From Oasisia sp. SBJ-2009 (taxonomy: Eukaryota; Annelida; Polychaeta; Sabellida; Siboglinidae): a stretch of 64,000 nt of DNA. Below are positions 57,453 to 64,000 of the stretch, piece by piece. Every line of letters begins with the position of its first letter. Positions within the stretch are counted from its first letter, which is position 1. The stretch is taken from assembly GCA_964017155.1 (NCBI GenBank), contig OZ024863.1, forward strand, positions 43,145,084-43,209,083, written 5' to 3'. The notes under the pieces are model-generated. The model saw only the letters and a list, made by a program, of their open reading frames with translations. It did no database searches and had not been told where the DNA came from. The translations under genes were made by a program, and so were the position numbers.

Positions 57453-58023
57453 TTGCAAGAAAACGACTTACACGACCAGTTTCAGTCCGCATACCGGCAA
57501 GATCACTCTACCGAGACGGTGCTGATTAAGGTACACAATGACATTCTATGTGTAGTCGATCGCGGTTATGTCGTTGTGTTGGTCATGCTTGACTTGACAG
57601 CCGCTTTCGAGACCATCGACCATGCCATGAGCCGACTCTTTCACAGTTTCGGGGTCACGGGCGCTGCGCTTGAGTGGTTCCGATCGTATTTGTCCGGTGG
57701 GCATCAAGTCGTTCGGATTGGAAATGAAAAATCACCCCCTAAGGATGTGATGTTTGGTGTCCCACGAGGCTAAGTACTAGGGCCATTGCTGTTTACTGCA
57801 TATATTATATATTATACCAGTAGGCAACATTATCAAGAAATTCGGTCTGGATTACCACCTCTACGCCGACGACACACAGTTGTATGTTTCCTTCGCTCCT
57901 GGGGAAAATAGTCAGCAAAACACAATGGATCGTTTGTGTAGCTGCCTCCAGGAAATTGGTGAATGGTCTCGGACCAATTTACTCAAGCTAAATGATCACA
58001 AGACGGATGTCATTGTGTTCTGA
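57453..58023 (+). pseudogene. LINE reverse transcriptase, second part
   Basis: QFQSAYRQDHSTETVLIKVH, LVMLDLTAAFETIDH, LSGGHQVVRIGNEKSP, stop at 57771, then in another frame GLDYHLYADDTQLYV and EWSRTNLLKLNDHKTDVIVF. One stop and one frameshift make it non-functional. Confidence 0.85.
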
Positions 58024-58139
58024 ACAAAGCAAAAGTTGCCGACGCTCAAGGACGCACCACAACACTTTAAAAAAATCCAGCCCACGGGGAGCTGCCGGCT
58101 GCGGGCCCCCGCGGGCTGCGGGCCGAAACCCACAACGCG

Positions 58140-58515
58140 CAGGACAAAGTATGAAACTGCACGCCAAAATCGACTGAATCCACCGCTGCATGCCCGGAAA
58201 TTTACAAACTGCACGCTTAAAAATCGAGTATATGATCTTGACTCACTTCCACTGGACCGTGACTGGCAAGTGACGGCGCTCTAGGTAATACTAACCGTAC
58301 ACAATAGCACAGTACAGCAATAGCAGGGACACAACACTTCCAAGGGTACGTTCGCTTCATGTTGAGAACTCTATCCTGCGGAGCACTGAGAACCTATACT
58401 GCGGAGCTGAGTCAAGATTATACACTCGATTTTTGGGCGTGCAGTTTGACAATCTCGGGGCGTGCAGCAGTGGATTCAGTAGATTTTGGCGTGCAGTTTT
58501 TATACTTTTATTTGT
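58140..58515. repeat. Inverted repeat, ~100-bp arms
   Basis: About 58142-58244 and 58412-58512 are imperfect reverse complements (GTATGAAACTGCACGCCAAA against TTTGGCGTGCAGTTTTTATA; TCGAGTATATGATCTTGACT against GAGTCAAGATTATACACTCG). Confidence 0.85.
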
Positions 58516-58579
58516 CTCCATGAACAGGGGGTCTAGGCAGGACTTCCCCCCTCCTCACAGCACCCCCACACACACACAA

Positions 58580-58674
<95 letters not shown>

Positions 58675-58825
58675 TTGTGTGTGTACACAACACGTGTGCA
58701 CTGGACCGTGACAGGGAAGTGACGGCGCTCTAGGTATAATACTAACCTGGCGCCGTCACAGTACAGCAATAGCAGGGACACAACACTTCCAAGGGTACGT
58801 TCGCTTCATGTTGAGAACGCTATCC
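58249..58825. repeat. Direct repeat pair ~450 bp apart
   Basis: CACTGGACCGTGAC...GTGACGGCGCTCTAGGTA...CAGTACAGCAATAGCAGGGA and onwards through TTCGCTTCATGTTGAGAAC at 58249-58385 and again at 58699-58825. The stretch between them holds the right arm of the inverted repeat and a (CA)n tract. Confidence 0.85.
58567..58671. repeat. (CA)n microsatellite
   Basis: About 100 bases of CA between the two direct repeats. Confidence 0.95.
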
Positions 58826-58981
58826 TGTAGAGATAATCGCATACGTTCTGTGGTATAATTAACACCGTTTAAAGCAAGCTTATACTACAACGTGATGGCG
58901 CAAGTCATGGAAAAATATAAAGCTGTTGTTGCATGTATGCAAGAGTAGGCCTAATACCTTTCAAAAACATTTTAACACCTA

Positions 58982-61782
58982 GGGGAGACCGGGGCTAGTT
59001 GTAACAGGAGTAGTTGTAACAGAGGGCTTGCAGACAAAACTACTAATGCATATTATTCTGCAAGAAGACAGCATGTTCATCAATAGATTTGAGCATGTCA
59101 TGTGTAATATCACACGAATCCGTCGACACGCCATTAATGTATGCCGTTTTTAGAAAGAAAACACGTACTATTCTGATTTTTTTCAATATGTTCAAGTTAA
59201 GTGTATTATGTATCCATAATTCATATTTTCTGCTTTTTCATTGATGGATGTATTTACGAGTATATTATTGTAACTCTGACATAAACCTTTAAACAGGATT
59301 TGAAGAATATTTTATACAATATCGTGTTTTATGAAAAAGACGGGTCGGGGCAAGTTGTAACATTCATCTCGGGGCAAGTTGTAACACCGTTTAGGCCGGG
59401 AGCCAGGTCCATGTCTCAGGATGTTTTCTGCTAAGCTTTTTTCACTGCCATTTCCTGTTAACCTATGCCATGGGCCATCACAAGTTTGTAATGACCACTC
59501 CCAACTCGGGGCCTTTTGCCTTCAGGGGGCCAAAACCCCTTTTCGGGCCTAAAATTAGGTAGATTCAAATATTGTGTCAGTGTGACGTCAGAAATAGACA
59601 CAGAAAAACCATATTTGGCAGAAAGCATCAATAGATAATAGGGAAGGCTACCATATATGAGTTAGGGGCTTTCCACAAAGCAATTCCATAATTTGAGCCA
59701 TTGCGTCCCACAAATGATAAAAAATCGTCCTCCGCCTGACACGTTCATGTCAGAAATTAATATTTACAAGCCTTTCGAAATGAACAACATGGACTCTTTT
59801 CCAAATAGAAAACTTCCCAAGGCCATAAGCTTCTATTTGGTACCACGATGACCTCTCTATCTTGAAAATTGTGCCCGCTGTGGGTGAAAAGCCTAACGTA
59901 CCCACTAAATGACTGAAATTTCAGTTATCGGATTTCGAGTCTTCTAATGTGCTACCATCTTGATTTTTTGGACAATAACCTTGATCTTTAAGTTGATTTC
60001 ATGTTTATCGGTGTTGTTCAAGTTTACTATGCATATCTGAATTCTATATAAGGTCAAAGTCAACGATAAAGGTTCAAGGTCAATTGATTTTACCCCCACC
60101 CATGGACTGTGTGGGCGCAGAAATCAAGCTATGCTTAACCGTGTGGCATGTAGTACCTCGTTCTGAAGCCCTGCACATCTAGATGTCGATTCTAGACTTT
60201 GTCTCGTCATACAATAAAGCAGGATACCCTGGTCGTAAAGGCCCCTGAATGTAATACTGCCCCCCCCCGCTATATCTGCCAAATTAGCGACCACGGAATT
60301 ACGCGAAATAGTTAAAGTGCTACAGTGATTAGCAATTCTGATATGGTGAAGAGGCAACCCGAAGGAGCAGTTTTCCATAGTGATTGGGACAATTTCGATC
60401 AGTTGGTTTCAGATGTGTATGTAGCATGGTCCGTTCAGTGAGAAATGGAGAACTGGGAGAAACTGGGCGCTTCTGGCTCGAATACTTGGATTGCATCTGG
60501 CTCGTCTTGTCATTGAACAACGCAATCAAAACGAATGACTACGACAGGTACAAGTCTGCATAAGCCACATGCCTGTGCAAATCAGCAGAATTATGCTTGA
60601 TTTCTCACATATTACGGCCACTTTCTAGAACACATTGAGAAAACGCACCCTGGTTCAGAGAAACTGCTGCGTGCTGGGGCTATCAGTGTTGCCAGATCGC
60701 ACTATCCGCTGCCATACTGATAAAACAATAGAAGAGACAGCTATGAAGTGGCTCAAGTCTATATCAGGTTCTGGTACATATTCTGCTGGAATCAGCGGTA
60801 TCACCAGTAATTATGAAGCGAGTCAACGTCACCTTTTGACTGTGCATGCCAAGGGAGAAAATGCTCGAAAACAGACAGGCCGCTAGAGCAGCGCGAGCTA
60901 CAGGATGCAGTAGTAAGCGAAAACTGTCACTCACGAAAGGCAAAGCTCTCGTCAAGAAAACAACATCAGTGGAATGGTTCTGCTTAGTATGTGACGAGAA
61001 TTACGCCGACAGCAGGTCGCATCCAGTGTCAGATGTGCCTCAGATGGGCACACACTGAAAGCACCACAGGCGATGACACATATCTGTTTCACTTGTGCGA
61101 CTCTGACAGCCAGAAGGCCTTATTCGTCAGGTTCCTGTCGTTGCCGATCTGATGATATATGTCATACTAGTCTTGTTTTTAATTTCGATTTTCATCTTTC
61201 TTTTTAATTGCCCATTGCATTCACAATATACGTTACATCAGACACTTAGTTAAGACATACGACTAATTACTGGGCCTACTGTGTTTTAGCAATTATAAAT
61301 AACCATCACATGTTTGTAATCGAAATGATTGTTATTGCAATTTCTGGTAATAACACTATGTTTTGTTTGATCAGATACTGTGTTTAAAAGCTGAACTCCA
61401 ATACGGAATATACTATATATGCAATGATACATCGTTATTATTAAGTCTCAAATAATGTATATAGCTTACAGAAAGCAGTAGCATCAATTGTGTAATTTTA
61501 TGTTGTGTTACAACTTACCCCAATGGTAAAACATACGTGTTACAACTTACCCCGTACTCTGTTACAACTTGCCCCGTATCGGGGTAAGTTGTAACACTCT
61601 AGGACACCTCATATAATACATCATACCGTAAATGTGAAATATCCCAGACAATTAATTATCTCCAATTCACTGCGGGAGATATGTGAGGACCTTTTGCCAT
61701 AACAAAAAGTTTTGATCGGTTACGAAACCCTCCCGCAATCCTGAAATATGTTGTTTTTGTTACAACTAGCCCCGGTCTCCCC
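58982..61782 (+). mobile_element. Pogo-like (Tc1/mariner superfamily) transposon, defective
   Basis: 2,801 bp. Left end GGGGAGACCGGGGCTAGTTG; the right end is its reverse complement over at least 25 bases. TA on each side (58980-58981 and 61783-61784). Subterminal copies of GGGG(C/T)AAGTTGTAAC lie at 59347-59361, 59371-59385 and 61581-61595, with inverse copies at 61507-61521, 61539-61553 and 61561-61575. These are likely transposase-binding sites. The interior holds only the end of a transposase ORF, with no catalytic DDE core seen. Confidence 0.85.
60635..61150 (+). pseudogene. Transposase C-terminal remnant with PHD-like zinc finger
   Basis: 60635-60886 gives a frame including MKWLKSISGSGTYSAGISGI. 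The overlapping frame 60846-61058 gives ENRQAARAARA, then VEWFCLVCDENYADSRS. After a +1 shift come IQCQMCLRWAHTESTTGDD and TYLFHLCDSDS. The CxxC...CxxC..WAH...C pattern is the PHD-like finger that ends many pogo/DDE transposases; one expected Cys reads Phe. Frameshifted and without a DDE core. Confidence 0.65.
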
Positions 61783-61784
61783 TA

Positions 61785-62544
61785 AGACTTGTGGTGTAGA
61801 CAGTAAACAGTGCCAAAATATGTGAGTGGAATAGATGTTCGAGTTGCAAAGGCGGAATTTTCGCAGAGACTGGCAACGTATTGAAGGTAAGTATCTTATT
61901 GAATTAAACCAGTAATTATTTACGTTTTCAGCGCACACGCGCCACCAATACTGGTAATTAAAATTTGGCAACTTCGCAGTGTTAATTTATTTGGTATCTT
62001 TCCACAAGTTGTTTAAAAATCATTACTACATAGCTTATATTATAGCTGATATTTGGATTACAATTTTGGAGTATGCCCATATATTATAAGTGTGTGAGAA
62101 CGTGCGCTAACCACTTGACACTCGTAGAAATTCTAGCTGACAGCCGGCTGTTACGGCAATGCACAAGAGGGCAGCATATGCACCAATAAACCACGAAATT
62201 AATTATGTAAGAACTATTTTTGCTTTGCTTTTCATATTCTTGCACTCGCTGTGTGGCGACACTGTTGGTAGAACTTTTCCAAATGTTTTTACAGAAAATC
62301 AATCAGTCAGTGAAAATGAGTTGCAATATACATAATACATTAATTACTATAGACTCATTGACAATTAGATTAGAAGTTAAATGACAAAGGTTATATCGGG
62401 ACTATTTCTTCACACACAAGGGGTTTACAATTTGCCGCGCACGTTAAACCAACCACGTGATCTTTCTTTCTGTAGCGGACTCGTCTTGATCGACGTTTGG
62501 TAGTTTGTTGTTAGGATTGTCCAAGTTTCTTGCAAATTTATAAG
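61785..62544. promoter_or_regulatory. Upstream region and 5' UTR of the KHDRBS-like gene
   Basis: No other gene seen. By position it should contain the promoter. No TATA box or CpG-rich block is convincing. Confidence 0.3.
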
Positions 62545-62647
62545 ATGACGAACATGGCGAACAATTCAGATTATCTGCAACAACTGCAGACGGAAAAGGA
62601 CAACCTTGACACGTCATTCGTAAATGCGATACGACTAATTTCAGCAG
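62545..62647 (+). CDS. KHDRBS (Sam68/SLM)-like STAR protein, first coding exon
   Basis: Begins MTNMANNSDYLQQLQTEKDN and includes EKDNLDTSFVNAIRLISA. This aligns with the Qua1 start of Sam68/KHDRBS proteins, which read [20 protein letters not shown] followed by a QLL(S/T)AEIEK helix. Qua1 mediates dimerisation; the KH and Qua2 RNA-binding domains would be in later exons, beyond this window. Donor GTAAAG after 34 codons plus one base, where the family's next residue is Glu. The second Met (codon 4) is an alternative start. Likely nuclear RNA-binding/splicing regulator, by family. Confidence 0.75.
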
Positions 62648-63224
62648 GTAAAGAGCGTACTTCAATTGATGCCGAAATCGCTTTGGCCGGGAAGCCATTG
62701 CGCCATGCGGCGTCCTATATTCGCACAATGGGAAAGGAAGCTTATCGATTTGGTCGGCTTCAAACGTATAAATCTAGCCTCATCACTATTTAGAAAACGT
62801 TTAAATGATACCGTAACTCTTTTTGGGTACCGTATATGTATAATAATTGTGCAAAAAGCACCGTATATCTCCGTAGTGCTGTGGGACAATTTTCATTTTG
62901 AACAACAACGGCACACGCCGACATTGCAAATGGCGACGTGCTTTCTGGCACAACATCTTGTTACACTCGCTGGTCGACCTGCAAAGTCGGTCATATTAAT
63001 TGAATCCTCTTGTTATTTACATATATTATAAAAACATTATATAATTTAATAAAAGGATGGTAAACACATAGATTTTGACGAAAATAGTCTACAAACTGGA
63101 TCTGCGAGACGACGTCGCGCTAGAAAAACATTTCTGTGTCGATACAAGTTGCAAACTTAGAATGGCAATGTTGGAAATGTAAATTAGGCATTCCATTGAT
63201 TAAACCGCTTTAGCTGAGACTTAC
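62648..63224. other. Start of KHDRBS-like intron 1; no further exon seen
   Basis: Open frames here are short and unrecognisable. The KH domain signature (GxxGxxxKxLQ) is not present before the end of the window. Confidence 0.5.
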
Positions 63225-63232
63225 AAATTCAG

Positions 63233-63641
63233 GTACTTTTGCAGTTTAGGCCCGCACCTCGAAAAAAACATCAAAATGTTCACCTATGATGACCAAACTT
63301 CGCATGGTGTATCTACTACACCTTTACTATGCATATACACTTGTCACATGATCCACAAATAATTATTAATCCCTGAAATCTATCAAAATGTTTACGTAAA
63401 TAACGCGCTTTCCTCGGCGCCACTTGACGGAATTCACTGTGACAGTAGTGACTCGACCAAGAAAGCGCATTATTTACGTACACATTTTGATCGATTTCAG
63501 GCATTAATTATTATGTTTTGATCACATGACAAGTGCATACACGTAGTACAGGTATAGTAGATACACCATGCGAAGTTTGGTCATCGTAGGTGAACATTTT
63601 GATGTTTTTTTCAAGGTGCGGGCCTAAACTGCAAAAGTACC
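63233..63641. mobile_element. Foldback MITE with 8-bp target duplication (hAT-like)
   Basis: 409 bp. Left end GGTACTTTTGCAGTTTAGGC; the right end is its inverse. Arms extend about 180 bases each. Flanks CAAATTCA at 63225-63232 and 63642-63649 are identical. An 8-bp duplication suggests hAT-type transposition, though the terminal bases are not typical hAT. In intron 1 of the KHDRBS-like gene. Confidence 0.85.
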
Positions 63642-63649
63642 CAAATTCA

Positions 63650-64000
63650 TTAATTGTGTACAATAATGCCCAATGCAGTCCTCTAATATTCCACTTAATG
63701 CAGGTGTCACATAGCTGTTCCGTTTTTGTTAAGTGACCAGAAAAAACAGCACAACATCAAATGAACAGTATTTTGTGATGGATATATTAAGTCTGCCCTA
63801 CATTGAAAAAACACCAGGGATATATCTACATGTCCGACTGGTACATTAAGAACATGTCATAAGCTAGTGTGGAATTAATAGTAATTCACACAGGTAAACT
63901 TTAAAATAGAACAATGCAACATAATCATAGTTATTGAAGATGTCAAGTTGATGTAATCTGACGAAACATGTCGGAGACATTTACCAGCAAATATTCCACA
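63650..64000. other. Intronic sequence to window end; nothing seen
   Basis: No exon, repeat or motif could be supported. Confidence 0.4.

Larger units (their letters stand above)
55397..58023 (+). mobile_element. CR1/L2-like LINE, 5'-truncated, with nested insertion
   Basis: The frame from about 55400 begins in the endonuclease C-terminus (MGLSDHFAVNF with the SDH motif) and runs to the RT N-terminus at 56443 (SPLLKKTGLNPESLLHYRPI, SNLQFISKVIERVVAKQL). It resumes after the inserted LINE with YLQENDLHDQFQSAYRQDHS then AAFETIDH. An in-frame stop follows at VPRG (57771, expected VPQG), then a frameshift, then YADDTQLYVSF and NDHKTDVIVF to about 58023. Confidence 0.85.

Overview
This is eukaryotic DNA from an animal, most likely a mollusc or other lophotrochozoan. 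That placement is an inference. It rests on GT-AG introns of 0.1-14 kb, dense SINE, LINE, DNA-transposon and microsatellite content, and a CXorf38/DUF4559-like gene. Prokaryotic operon structure is absent and nearly all long open frames are repeat artefacts.

Three real genes can be read. (1) On the minus strand, 34318 down to 1852, a 22-exon gene encodes a 995-residue secretory-pathway protein. It has a signal peptide, several thioredoxin-like folds and one CxxC site (CGSC). Every exon joins in phase and the summed coding length is exactly 996 codons including the stop. Its last intron (2052-16028) is about 14 kb and carries a 4.84-kb C-rich minisatellite (6327-11169). Its other introns hold two tRNA-derived SINE families, a TA-flanked inverted-repeat DNA element, an inverted duplicate pair and simple repeats. 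(2) On the plus strand, 40867-47511, a 7-exon gene encodes a CXorf38/DUF4559-like protein with an RN-x3-H (HEPN-type) motif and a C-terminal coiled coil, 420 residues after in-silico joining. Its first coding exon is interrupted by an 896-bp palindromic element flanked by a perfect 6-bp target duplication. Its second exon seems to have lost the acceptor AG, so this copy looks broken. (3) On the plus strand, 62545-62647 is the first coding exon of a KHDRBS/Sam68-like (STAR) RNA-binding protein; the rest lies outside the window.

Layout: 1-1850, SINE fragment and 3' flank of gene 1; 1852-34318, gene 1; 34.5-36.3 kb, repeat family C, an RTE-type endonuclease fossil and a SINE fragment; 36.86-39.72 kb, a ~0.8-kb-unit tandem array; 40.26-40.64 kb, (CA)n; 40.87-47.51 kb, gene 2, whose intron 1 holds a 5'-truncated LINE; 48.9-49.4 kb, a degenerate minisatellite; 50.57-51.51 kb, fossil of a transposon-like ORF with a Cys-rich tail; 51.95-55.40 kb, two adjacent copies of a 1.6-1.8-kb element with TIR-like ends; 55.40-58.02 kb, a CR1/L2-like LINE interrupted by another LINE; 58.14-58.82 kb, an inverted and direct repeat complex; 58.98-61.78 kb, a pogo-like transposon with matching TIRs, TA duplication and subterminal repeats; 62.5 kb, gene 3; 63.23-63.64 kb, a foldback MITE with an 8-bp duplication.

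The three genes show no functional link. The most notable features are the exon insertion in the HEPN-motif gene, the large minisatellite in the terminal intron of the thioredoxin-fold gene, and the several transposons whose boundaries can be defined to the base from target duplications.
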